A stretch of 64,000 nt of DNA from contig NZ_CABVHY010000001.1 of the NCBI RefSeq assembly GCF_902497875.1, positions 248,001-312,000 of the forward strand, in the 5' to 3' direction. Positions 45,058 through 53,423 of this stretch are shown here, one piece after another. The translations under genes and the position numbers were made by a program. How positions within the stretch are numbered: position 1 is the first letter of the stretch; every line of letters starts with the position of its first letter. Below the pieces are notes generated by a model. The model was not told the DNA's origin and did not search any database. It worked only from the letters and a program-made list of their open reading frames with translations. This stretch comes from Pseudomonas fluorescens. GTDB taxonomy: Bacteria; Pseudomonadota; Gammaproteobacteria; Pseudomonadales; Pseudomonadaceae.

Positions 45058-46398
45058 TCAGTCCTGCAGCGCCGCGTTGGTTGAGGCCAGCGGTTGAGTT
45101 TTGGGCTGGCGCTGGTAAACGAAGCACATCGCTAATGCAGCAACGGCTCCCGGGATGGCGAAGACAATGAAGTTAAAGTGCAGTGGCAGTTGAATGCCGA
45201 CCAGCACTCCCCCCAGGATCGGTCCCACTATCGCTCCGGTGCGTCCGATACCCGAGGCCCAACCGAGGCCGGTCGAACGGATGTTCATCGGGTAGAACTG
45301 GGCAACCAAGGCCCACGCTAGAATCTGCGTACCAATGGTGCTTGCACCCGCTATTGCCACCAGCACGTAGAGGACTGCCGTAGGCGGGTGGAAGCCGAGC
45401 GAACTGATTGATACCGCTGCAATGACGAAGAACACCACTACCACATTGCGGAGTTTGAAACGGTCTCCAAGCCAACCGCCACTGATTGCGCCAACGATCG
45501 CACCGAGATTCAGCACCAACAGAAACATGATGCTTGATCCCAACCCATAACCGGCATTAACCATCAGCTTCGGCAGCCAGGAGCCCAGCGCGTAAATCAT
45601 CAACAAACAGCAGAAACACGAGGTCCAGAGCAGCAGAGTGCTGACCGCGCGGCCCTCGCGAAACAGTTGTACCATGGGTGCTCCAGCATTTTTTTGCGTC
45701 GGTGTGCTGAAGTCGTCATTTGCCCGTGGGACAAAGCTTGGCTCAATCCGTTGTATTACCTGACTCGCCTCGGTCGTGCGACCTTGACGCACGATGAATC
45801 CGACTGATTCTGGCAATGATCGATAAATGATCGGTAGCAGCAGCAAGGGAATGGCTGCGACATAGAACAGTGATTGCCAACCGTAGTCTGGCAAGAGCAC
45901 AACGCCCAGTCCTGCAGAGAGCATCCCGCCCACCGAGTAGCCGCTGAACATGATGGCCACCAGCGTGCTGCGAAGTTTCTTCGGAGCGTATTCGCTCATT
46001 AGCGCTACCGCGTTGGGCATTACGCCGCCGATGGCGAATCCGGCGATAAAACGACAGATGCCGAACTGGGTAGGGTCCGTGCAAAATCCGGTCAGCGCGG
46101 TGAATACACTGAATATCGCGATTCCACCGACGATGATTGGTTTACGACCGATCTTATCCGCGAGAGGGCCCAGGATCAGCGCACCAAACATCATGCCGAA
46201 CAGCGCACAACTACCGAGTGAGCCTGCTTGTACGGGGGTCAAACCCCATTCTTGCATCAACGCTGGCAGCACAACGCCGTAGATTACCAAATCGTAGCCG
46301 TCAAATATAAGGATCAGCGTGGTCCAAAACAGCACACGCCAGTGGAAGGGATTGAAACGTGCCTCGTCTATCAATTTATTGATATCGATTTTTCGCAT
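45058..46398 (-). CDS. MFS transporter of the aromatic acid:H+ symporter type (probable picolinate uptake)
   Basis: A 446-residue, 12-helix protein with the AAHS hallmarks: FDGYDLVIYGVVLPALMQEWGLT in helix 1, GPLADKIGRKPII, RFIAGFAIGGVMPNAVALMSEYAPKKLR, and GWLGDRF in the second half. PcaK and NicT are relatives. Two copies of the pic operator lie upstream (46665 and 46779). It should carry picolinate across the inner membrane. Confidence 0.87.
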   Translation of the reverse strand: MRKIDINKLIDEARFNPFHWRVLFWTTLILIFDGYDLVIYGVVLPALMQEWGLTPVQAGSLGSCALFGMMFGALILGPLADKIGRKPIIVGGIAIFSVFTALTGFCTDPTQFGICRFIAGFAIGGVMPNAVALMSEYAPKKLRSTLVAIMFSGYSVGGMLSAGLGVVLLPDYGWQSLFYVAAIPLLLLPIIYRSLPESVGFIVRQGRTTEASQVIQRIEPSFVPRANDDFSTPTQKNAGAPMVQLFREGRAVSTLLLWTSCFCCLLMIYALGSWLPKLMVNAGYGLGSSIMFLLVLNLGAIVGAISGGWLGDRFKLRNVVVVFFVIAAVSISSLGFHPPTAVLYVLVAIAGASTIGTQILAWALVAQFYPMNIRSTGLGWASGIGRTGAIVGPILGGVLVGIQLPLHFNFIVFAIPGAVAALAMCFVYQRQPKTQPLASTNAALQD

Positions 46399-46664
46399 GG
46401 CATCTGACTCTTGTTGTTGTTTTTAGAAACCTGATCCTGAACCTGGTGTGACGCTTGGCCGAGCGGCTCAGCAAGAGCGTCTCCACTGGCCGGAAGGCTC
46501 ATGCCGATAAGGCAAATATCTGGTTTGTAGTCAGGAAGAGCAGGGCGCATGCCTGCTCTTCGACGGTTATCTTTCGGTCTTTTGTGGTTTTCATCGTAAG
46601 GCCCTCTCGGAAGGTTCAGAACTCACTGCTATGTCGTTCCATGCTCGATGGTCAATGATTTTAG

Positions 46665-46676
46665 TCAGTATACTGA
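46665..46676. promoter_or_regulatory. Pic operator copy 5 (transporter promoter)
   Basis: TCAGTATACTGA, a perfect 12-bp palindrome, 267 bases before the MFS start on the minus strand. The gap 46399-46996 has no gene. Confidence 0.75.
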
Positions 46677-46778
46677 TTATATGCATTGATCAAACTGATC
46701 CTTCAATCGACCCTGGAGACGAAGCGTGTCGCACATGCAGCCTGTGCCATCAATCAAGTGCCAATGCGCCAAATTAGA

Positions 46779-46790
46779 TCAGTACACTGA
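46779..46790. promoter_or_regulatory. Pic operator copy 6 (MobA-like gene)
   Basis: TCAGTACACTGA, 207 bases before the nucleotidyltransferase gene at 46997 and facing the divergent transporter. Confidence 0.7.
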
Positions 46791-46996
46791 CGAAATGATC
46801 GTTGCAGATGCCGTCTGGATTGTCAAAGTATTTGGTCGGGGGAGATCACTGGAAATCGGGCTTTACAGAGATAAACCCTGCGCCCTAATCTTGCTTGCGC
46901 CATGACCGACAGGTGCCAACCAAGGCGGATCGATTCTCGCAACGACCTTTTCAGCGACCCTTGCAACGCTTCGCGCGAACCTCCAGGAGACAGATA

Positions 46997-47653
46997 ATGT
47001 TGTTCACCGACGTCGTCATTGAACAGGGCCGGGAAGCGCTCGGCCCAAGCGCAAGGCGCTCCGTCACGGCTGTGGTACTGGCTGCGGGCCTGAGTCGCCG
47101 GATGGGGCGCGAGAATAAATTGCTTCTGCCGATCTCTGGCGAGCCGCTCATCAGGTTCGTCGTACGTGCGGCGCTCCAGGCTCGCTGTCAAAGGGTCTTG
47201 GTGGTACTTGGGCATGAGGCGCCTGGCGTTCGCGAAGCACTGGTCGATCTTCCGGTCGAGTGTGTGTTCAATGAAGCCTTCGAAGAAGGCATCGGCTCGT
47301 CAGTTCGGGTCGGCGCGAACGCTGTCAGTGATCAAGATGCGGTGGTCTTTTGTCTGGCAGACATGCCGAACATCAGGGCAAATGTCATCGATCAATTAAT
47401 CGATGCCTTTGAGGCGAACCCCGACTTTGTAGGCTTCCAGGCCTGTTATGGCGGCAAACGAGGCAATCCCGTGTTATGGGCGCCCAGTTGCTTGCCCAGG
47501 CTGCGAGAGTCCGCTGGCGATGAAGGCGCTCGACCGCTATTACGCAAATATAGCGAGACGGTGATGTTGGTTAATGTAGGGGAGTCATCGGTTATTGATG
47601 ATATTGACACCCCCGAAGACTACTCACGCGTCAGCAACGGTGTGACACCCTGA
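46997..47653 (+). CDS. MobA/MocA-like molybdopterin nucleotidyltransferase
   Basis: A 218-residue NTP-transferase with the nucleotide loop VVLAAGLSRRMGRENKLLLPI, VLGHEAPGVREAL and the metal motif CLADMPNI. MocA-type enzymes attach CMP to molybdopterin, the cofactor form used by xanthine-dehydrogenase-family hydroxylases such as PicA. AGGAGA stands 6 bases before the ATG. An operator copy upstream ties it to the pic regulon. Confidence 0.86.
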   Translation: MLFTDVVIEQGREALGPSARRSVTAVVLAAGLSRRMGRENKLLLPISGEPLIRFVVRAALQARCQRVLVVLGHEAPGVREALVDLPVECVFNEAFEEGIGSSVRVGANAVSDQDAVVFCLADMPNIRANVIDQLIDAFEANPDFVGFQACYGGKRGNPVLWAPSCLPRLRESAGDEGARPLLRKYSETVMLVNVGESSVIDDIDTPEDYSRVSNGVTP

Positions 47654-47703
47654 GCGGTGCGGCGAGTGCTTGACTGAATGGACACTCCTTCATCTCAAGC
47701 CGC

Positions 47704-48351
47704 CTAGCGCGGCAAATCTGCAGCAGAAAAACCGTTGCGCTGATAGAAACGCTCAAGCTCACGGGGCTCGGGCTCTACACCGGTAAATATCTTCAGATAC
47801 TCGGGGATGTACCGCATCCTCTGAGCCACTGGCTCCCGGGTTTTCATGCTGATGTACCCGATCTGCGTCAGGTATATCGAGCGTGCGCGGGTCACGGCCG
47901 CGTCGTGTTCGAAACCAAAGCGGTCGAACATCTCGGTCAAGGCCTGGACGCGTTGTGCGTCAGCCTGGCCGATTTCCTCAGCCACCTCCGGGGATTGAAG
48001 TGCCCAGCTGCGCATGGCGAACTCAAATTGCGAGTCGAACAGATCGCTGTTCAACCAGCAGTCGAAGACGTTGAGTATCGCTTCTGTAATGGATTCGGCG
48101 TAGGCCTGGGACTTTGACACCAGATTGAAGGTGTTCTTGTTTTTCCAGAGGGCTATCAGCGCCTCGAGCAAAGCTTCCCGATCCTGGAAATACCAGTAGA
48201 AGCTTGTTCGCGAAAGATTGAGCTTCTTGGCCAGCGGCATCACCCTCACGGCATCAACCCCCGACTCCGTCAGGCTTTCGTAGGCCGCGTTAAGCCAGCC
48301 TTCCAGAGAGCCACGGCCCGCCAGTTCTGGACTGTTCGTCGTTGCTTTCAT
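47704..48351 (-). CDS. TetR-family transcriptional regulator
   Basis: A 215-residue regulator with helix-turn-helix ESGVDAVRVMPLAKKLNLSRTSFYWYFQDREALLEALI and a helical ligand domain. It is divergent from the OYE/DddP-like operon and an inverted repeat lies between them, so it probably represses that operon and itself. The ATG at 48351 is chosen because an earlier start would reach into the operator region. Confidence 0.85.
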   Translation of the reverse strand: MKATTNSPELAGRGSLEGWLNAAYESLTESGVDAVRVMPLAKKLNLSRTSFYWYFQDREALLEALIALWKNKNTFNLVSKSQAYAESITEAILNVFDCWLNSDLFDSQFEFAMRSWALQSPEVAEEIGQADAQRVQALTEMFDRFGFEHDAAVTRARSIYLTQIGYISMKTREPVAQRMRYIPEYLKIFTGVEPEPRELERFYQRNGFSAADLPR

Positions 48352-48395
48352 TGGCGTATTTTCCCACGTTCGTTTTACCTTTTCAGGTCTCAATA

Positions 48396-48428
48396 TACAC
48401 TGGTGTCAAGCATATTGACACTGGTGTA
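48396..48428. promoter_or_regulatory. Probable TetR operator
   Basis: Imperfect inverted repeat with 14-base arms TACACTGGTGTCAA and TTGACACTGGTGTA around a 5-base spacer. It also contains two direct copies of ACACTGGTGT 21 bp apart. It lies 45 bases before the TetR start and 49 before the OYE start. Confidence 0.68.
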
Positions 48429-48476
48429 CATTGGGATTATCGTCGATTTGCCTGATGACCTGCATGCGAGACCGAT

Positions 48477-50513
48477 ATGAAAAACGATCCGCTTCTTCAG
48501 CCTTATCGCCTCAAGCACTTGACGCTGCGCAACCGCATCATGACCACCTCCCATGAGCCCGCGTATCCCGAAGACGGGATGCCCAAGAAATTGTATCGGG
48601 CCTACCACGTTGAGCGTGCCAAGGCCGGTGTGGCAATGACCATGACCGCAGGGTCGGCGGCCATATCCAGGGACAGTCCGCCGGTCTTCAACAATATTCT
48701 GGCTTACAAAGACGAAGTGGTCGGATGGATGAAGGACCTCACCGACGAATGCCATGAACATGGCGCGGCGGTCATGATCCAGCTCACCCACCTGGGCCGG
48801 CGCACGCGTTGGGATAAGGGTGACTGGCTACCGGTGGTGTCGCCTTCGCATAACCAGGAGCCTGCGCACCGGGCCTTCCCCAAGAAGCTTGAACTCTGGG
48901 ATATCGAGCGGATCATCGTTGACTACGCCGATGCCGCAGAACGCATGAAAGCCGCGGGGCTGGATGGTATCGAGCTGCAGGCCTACGGCCATCTGATGGA
49001 TCAGTTCTGGTCACCGCTGACCAACGAACTTGAAGGTGCTTACGGGGGATCGCTGCACAATCGCCTGCGCTTCACCTTTGACGTACTGACCGCGATTCGC
49101 CAACGTGTGGGCCCGGAGTTTATCGTTGGCATCAGGTACACGGGTGATGAAGTCCTCGCCGGCGGCCTGCAAAAAGAGGAGGGGTTGCACATCTCGCAGC
49201 TGTTGAAAGACAGCGGCATGGTTGACTTCCTCAACGTGATTCGCGGCAACATCGCCACGGATGCCGGCCTCACCGACATTATCCCGATCCAGGGCATGCG
49301 CAACGCTCCCCATCTGGACTTCGCCGGCGAAATTCGCGCGCTGACCGGCTTCCCGACCTTTCACGCGGCGAAGATTCCCGACGTCGCCACCGCCCGCCAC
49401 GCGATTGCTTCCGGCCTGGTGGACATGGTCGGCATGACCCGGGCGCACATGACCGACCCGCACATCGTGCGGAAAATTATCGAGGGCCGAGAGGATGAGA
49501 TTCGTCCTTGCGTCGGCGCCAACTATTGTCTGGACCGTATCTATAACGCCGGCGCCGCCTATTGCATTCACAACGCGGCGACGGGCCGTGAAACGACGAT
49601 GCCCCATGAAGTTCCCAAGGCCTCGGTTAAGCGAAAAATCGTCATAGTCGGCGCTGGCCCAGGCGGGCTGGAGGCAGCCCGTGTGGCTGGCGAACGTGGT
49701 CACGAGGTGGTGGTGTTTGAAGCGGCGAACCAGCCCGGTGGGCAGATTCGCCTGACCGCTCAATCCGAGCGCCGCAAGGAGATGATCAGCATTATTGACT
49801 GGCGCATGGCGCAGTGCGCACGGCTTGGCGTCAAGTTCCACTTCAATACCTGGGCCGATGCACCGACCATTCTCGACGAGAATGCCGATGTGGTGATTGT
49901 CGCCACGGGCGGACTGCCCCACACCGAAGTGCTGCAGCGCGGTAACCAGTGGCTGGTATCGAGCTGGGACATTATTTCCGGCGACGTAAAACCCGGGCGC
50001 AACGTGCTGGTCTACGACGACGCCGGCGATCACGCAGGCCTGCAGGCCGCGGAGTTCATCGCCCGCAGCGGCGCCAAGACCGAAATCATGACCCCCGACC
50101 GGTCGTTCGCGCCGGAGGTGATGGGCATGAACCTGGTGCCCTACATGCGTTCGCTGCAACAGCTCGACACCACCTTCACCGTTACTTATCGACTCAAGGC
50201 CGTCGACAAGCAAGGTGACCAACTGTTGGCAACCATCGGCACTGACTACAGCAACCTGGAGAAAACCCGTGTGGTCGATCAAGTCGTGGTCAACCATGGC
50301 ACCCGACCCCTGGACGAGTTGTATTTTGAGCTCAAGCCGCTGGCCAGCAATGAGGGCAGCGTGCAGTACATGGACCTGATTGTGGGCAAGCCGCAATCCG
50401 TGGCGACTAACCCGCAGGGGCGTTTCCAGTTGTTCCGAATCGGCGATGCGGTGGCATCACGCAATACCCACGCGGCAATTTACGACGCACTGCGCCTGGT
50501 AAAGGATCTCTAG
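48477..50513 (+). CDS. Old-yellow-enzyme-type FMN/FAD oxidoreductase (N-methyl amine demethylase-like)
   Basis: A 678-residue two-part enzyme: an FMN TIM barrel (residues about 1-370; LKHLTLRNRIMTTSHEPAYPEDG, GLDGIELQAYGHLMDQFWSP) and a C-terminal FAD/NAD domain (KIVIVGAGPGGLEAARVAGERGHEVVVFEA). This is the layout of trimethylamine dehydrogenase, DgcA and N-methylproline demethylases. The Fe-S motif reads CVGANYCLDR then AAYCIHN: three Cys, with Ala where trimethylamine dehydrogenase has the second ligand. It heads the operon with a DddP-like gene and an ABC importer. Demethylation of a betaine or N-methyl amino acid is the likeliest reaction. Confidence 0.83.
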   Translation: MKNDPLLQPYRLKHLTLRNRIMTTSHEPAYPEDGMPKKLYRAYHVERAKAGVAMTMTAGSAAISRDSPPVFNNILAYKDEVVGWMKDLTDECHEHGAAVMIQLTHLGRRTRWDKGDWLPVVSPSHNQEPAHRAFPKKLELWDIERIIVDYADAAERMKAAGLDGIELQAYGHLMDQFWSPLTNELEGAYGGSLHNRLRFTFDVLTAIRQRVGPEFIVGIRYTGDEVLAGGLQKEEGLHISQLLKDSGMVDFLNVIRGNIATDAGLTDIIPIQGMRNAPHLDFAGEIRALTGFPTFHAAKIPDVATARHAIASGLVDMVGMTRAHMTDPHIVRKIIEGREDEIRPCVGANYCLDRIYNAGAAYCIHNAATGRETTMPHEVPKASVKRKIVIVGAGPGGLEAARVAGERGHEVVVFEAANQPGGQIRLTAQSERRKEMISIIDWRMAQCARLGVKFHFNTWADAPTILDENADVVIVATGGLPHTEVLQRGNQWLVSSWDIISGDVKPGRNVLVYDDAGDHAGLQAAEFIARSGAKTEIMTPDRSFAPEVMGMNLVPYMRSLQQLDTTFTVTYRLKAVDKQGDQLLATIGTDYSNLEKTRVVDQVVVNHGTRPLDELYFELKPLASNEGSVQYMDLIVGKPQSVATNPQGRFQLFRIGDAVASRNTHAAIYDALRLVKDL

Positions 50514-50607
50514 CCGTCATCTGTTTCTGAAGCCTTTGGTTACTGCCCTGAAAGTTGGTTCGATTGGTTTTGATTAACGTCAAACTCTTCCCAGCGGAGG
50601 TTGCTAC

Positions 50608-51915
50608 ATGCAAACAGGTTCTGATTCCACCGAGTCACTCACAGCTTTTGCCGAAACACAGCTGCGTTTTCGCAGCGATGCAATCGTCACCGGACATGCC
50701 CTGGCACCGGTCGACAGGGGATTGCTGGACGCCTATGCGGCTATCGATCGCCCAGCTCTGCGCCACTACCGGCTGGAGCGCATTCGCCAGCAACTGCGCG
50801 AGCACGATTACGCCGGTATCCTGCTGGCTGACCCGATTAACATTCGCTACGCCACCGACACCAATAACCTCGGTTTGTGGGTGATGCACTCACCCAGCCG
50901 ATATGTGTTCGTGGCCACCGACGGACCGGTGGTGCTGTTTGAATTTACCAGCAGCCGGCATAACAGCGAGCACGTTGAAACCATCGATGAAATTCGCCCG
51001 GCCATCCCTTGGGTGTACTTCCTGGCCGGCCCGCGGGTGCAGGAAAAAGCCGAGCGCTGGGCCCGGGAAGTGACGGAGCTGATGCTCCGCCATGGCGCCG
51101 GCAATCGCCGACTGGCGGTGGATCGATGCGACCCCTGGGGCGCGGAAAAACTGAAGGACAAGGGCATCCAGCTGTTCGATGCGCAGCCGCTGATGGAGCA
51201 GGCACGCTTGATCAAATCGAAAGAAGAGATCGTCAGTCACCGCGTGTCCATGGACGTCTGCGATCTGGCAATTGCCCGGATGCGCGCCAGCCTGGTGCCG
51301 GGCATCACCGAAAATCAGCTGTGGAGCATCATGCATGGCACCAATGTCGCCCAAGGCGGGGAGTGGGCGGAGAGCCGCTTGCTGAGCTCTGGCCCGCGGA
51401 CCAACCCGTGGTTTCAGGATGCCTCGGACAAAGTCATCGAGGCCGGTGAAATGGTCTGTTTCGACACCGACATGGTCGGGCCTGGCGGCTACCTCTCGGA
51501 CATTTCACGCAGCTTTGTCTGCCCCGGCAAGGCGCCGACGGCCGCCCAGCGCGACTTGCTGGAGATCGCTTCGCAGCAAATCAATTCCAACGTCGAGCTG
51601 TTGCGCCCCGGACTGTCTTTTCGTCAGTTTGCCGAACGCTGCTGGCCGGTGCCCAAGCAGTACGAGCACAACCGTTACATGATGATGCTGCATGGCGTTG
51701 GGCTGGTGGATGAGTACCCGAGCGTGGCCTACGCCGTGGACTTTTCCGAGTGGGGCTACGACGGCCACTTCGAGGAGAACATGGTGGTCTCGGTGGAAAG
51801 TTACATCGGTGAGCAAGGCGGCCGTGAAGGCGTGAAGCTGGAAGAGCAGGTGCTGATTACCGCCAATGGAGCCATCAAACTTTCGCGTACCCCTTTAGTC
51901 GACGGCGATCGATAG
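50608..51915 (+). CDS. M24-family enzyme of the DddP (DMSP lyase) type
   Basis: A 435-residue pita-bread-fold protein that follows DddP closely: DPINIRYATDTNNLGLW, GGEWAESRLLSSGPRTNPWFQ, the metal ligands Asp286 and Asp288 (FDTDMVG), Asp298 (SDISRSF), His362 (MLHGVGL), Glu397 (VESYIGE) and Glu412 (KLEEQV), and Asp368, which aligns with the catalytic Asp377 of Ruegeria DddP. DddP splits dimethylsulfoniopropionate into DMS and acrylate. The ATG at 50608 has GGAGG upstream. Ectoine hydrolase and creatinase share the fold, so a betaine or N-methyl substrate is also possible. Confidence 0.8.
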   Translation: MQTGSDSTESLTAFAETQLRFRSDAIVTGHALAPVDRGLLDAYAAIDRPALRHYRLERIRQQLREHDYAGILLADPINIRYATDTNNLGLWVMHSPSRYVFVATDGPVVLFEFTSSRHNSEHVETIDEIRPAIPWVYFLAGPRVQEKAERWAREVTELMLRHGAGNRRLAVDRCDPWGAEKLKDKGIQLFDAQPLMEQARLIKSKEEIVSHRVSMDVCDLAIARMRASLVPGITENQLWSIMHGTNVAQGGEWAESRLLSSGPRTNPWFQDASDKVIEAGEMVCFDTDMVGPGGYLSDISRSFVCPGKAPTAAQRDLLEIASQQINSNVELLRPGLSFRQFAERCWPVPKQYEHNRYMMMLHGVGLVDEYPSVAYAVDFSEWGYDGHFEENMVVSVESYIGEQGGREGVKLEEQVLITANGAIKLSRTPLVDGDR

Positions 51916-51972
51916 CAGTGGTTGTTGCCTGATTCTTGCAAGCATGGCGCCCACCCTGTACGGAGAAAAATA

Positions 51973-52782
51973 ATGAACAGCATGACCGCGATCGAAACCG
52001 CACCGTCCTTGTCGCCACGCCCGCTGTCGAATGCCGAGCCGTTCCTGCGGCTGGATGCCATCTGTAAGCAGTTCGGTCCCTATCCCGTCTTGCACGATGT
52101 GTGTTTTGAGATGGAAAAGGGTGAAGTGGTGGCCATCATCGGTCCCAGCGGATCCGGAAAAAGCACCTTGCTGCGTTGCATCAACCAATTGGAGCCGCCG
52201 ACCCGGGGCCGGGTCAGCATGGGCGGCGTGCACATCGAGGCCGGGCGTGCGCTTCCCAGGAGCGAGCTGCTGAAGTTGCGCCGGCGCATCGGCATGGTGT
52301 TTCAGTCGTTCAACCTGTTCCCGCACCTCACGGTGCTGCGCAATGTCAGCCTTGCGCAGATCCGCACGCTGGGCCGCAGCGCCAAGGAAGCCGATGCAAG
52401 GTCCCTGCAATTGCTCGATCGGGTCGGGCTCGCCGACAAGGCCCATTACTACCCGGCGCGCTGTTCCGGTGGCCAGCAGCAGCGCATCGCCATCGCCCGG
52501 GCTCTGGCCCTGGAGCCCGAACTGATGCTGTTCGACGAACCGACCTCGGCGCTCGATCCCGAACTGGGGCTGGAAGTGCTGGCGGTGATGAAAGAGCTGG
52601 CGCTCGAGGGCATGTCGATGATTGTCGTCACCCACGAAATGCATTTTGCCGAGACCGTTTCCGACCGGGTGGTGGTCATGGCAGAAGGTCGCATCATCGA
52701 GCAGGGGCCCAGCGTGCAAGTCATGCGTGACCCACAGCACGAGCGGGTGATCCAGTTTCTGCAGGCTGTGAGGAATCGCTGA
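51973..52782 (+). CDS. Polar amino acid-type ABC transporter ATP-binding protein
   Basis: A 269-residue GlnQ-like ATPase with Walker [11 protein letters not shown]-loop [11 protein letters not shown], a slightly altered signature CSGGQQQRIAIARAL (Cys for Leu) and Walker [16 protein letters not shown]. About 25 residues precede the usual N-terminus. GGAG stands before the ATG at 51973; it overlaps the next gene by one base. Confidence 0.88.
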   Translation: MNSMTAIETAPSLSPRPLSNAEPFLRLDAICKQFGPYPVLHDVCFEMEKGEVVAIIGPSGSGKSTLLRCINQLEPPTRGRVSMGGVHIEAGRALPRSELLKLRRRIGMVFQSFNLFPHLTVLRNVSLAQIRTLGRSAKEADARSLQLLDRVGLADKAHYYPARCSGGQQQRIAIARALALEPELMLFDEPTSALDPELGLEVLAVMKELALEGMSMIVVTHEMHFAETVSDRVVVMAEGRIIEQGPSVQVMRDPQHERVIQFLQAVRNR

Positions 52783-53423
52783 TGCTGGACATACTGAGTG
52801 TGTTGTTGCGCGGTGTGCCCTGGACCATCGCCGTGACCTTGGGGGCCTTCAGCATCGGCGTGGTGATGGGTTTTCCAATCTGCGCCTTGCGCATGTCGAA
52901 CCTGCGTGTGTGCCGGCTTGGCGCGGCAATGCTGGTGCTCACCTTGCGTTCCATTCCGCCGATCGTCTGGCTGTTTTTTATCTTCTTCGGCATTGCCGGC
53001 GGGTACATCACGCTGTCGCCATTCGCCGCCGCGGTGCTCGGTCTGGGGCTGATTACCGCGGCGCACATGGCCGAAGTCTACCGAGGCGCGTTCGCGGCAA
53101 TTCCGGACGGGCAATACGAGGCGGCGAATGTTCTCAGCCTGACGGCGCCGCAGCGTTTTTTTGATGTCATCCTTCCGCAGTTGGTGCGCATCGCCATTCC
53201 CATTTCGGCGACTTATGCGATTGGCCTGCTCAAGGACTCGGCCGTGGCCTCGACCATCGGTGTCAGCGATATCAGCTTTCAGGCCTATCAAGTGTCCCAG
53301 CAAACCTTTCAGGGGTTGGGCGTGTATAGCGCGGCGGCCTTGGTCTACCTGATCCTCAGCGTACCGGTGGCGGTATTTTCCCGCTGGTTGTCTACCACGC
53401 TGAAGCAGAGAATTTCCCGATGA
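52782..53423 (+). CDS. Polar amino acid-type ABC transporter permease 1
   Basis: A 213-residue HisM-type permease with about five helices and the EAA loop GQYEAANVLSLTAPQRFFDVILPQLVRIAIPISATY. It is the first of two permease genes, which overlap by 4 bases. Confidence 0.87.
   Translation: MLDILSVLLRGVPWTIAVTLGAFSIGVVMGFPICALRMSNLRVCRLGAAMLVLTLRSIPPIVWLFFIFFGIAGGYITLSPFAAAVLGLGLITAAHMAEVYRGAFAAIPDGQYEAANVLSLTAPQRFFDVILPQLVRIAIPISATYAIGLLKDSAVASTIGVSDISFQAYQVSQQTFQGLGVYSAAALVYLILSVPVAVFSRWLSTTLKQRISR

Noticed and set aside
46823..47215. A 130-codon minus-strand frame overlapping the MobA-like gene
   Set aside because: It is antisense to a gene with clear nucleotidyltransferase motifs and a strong ribosome site.
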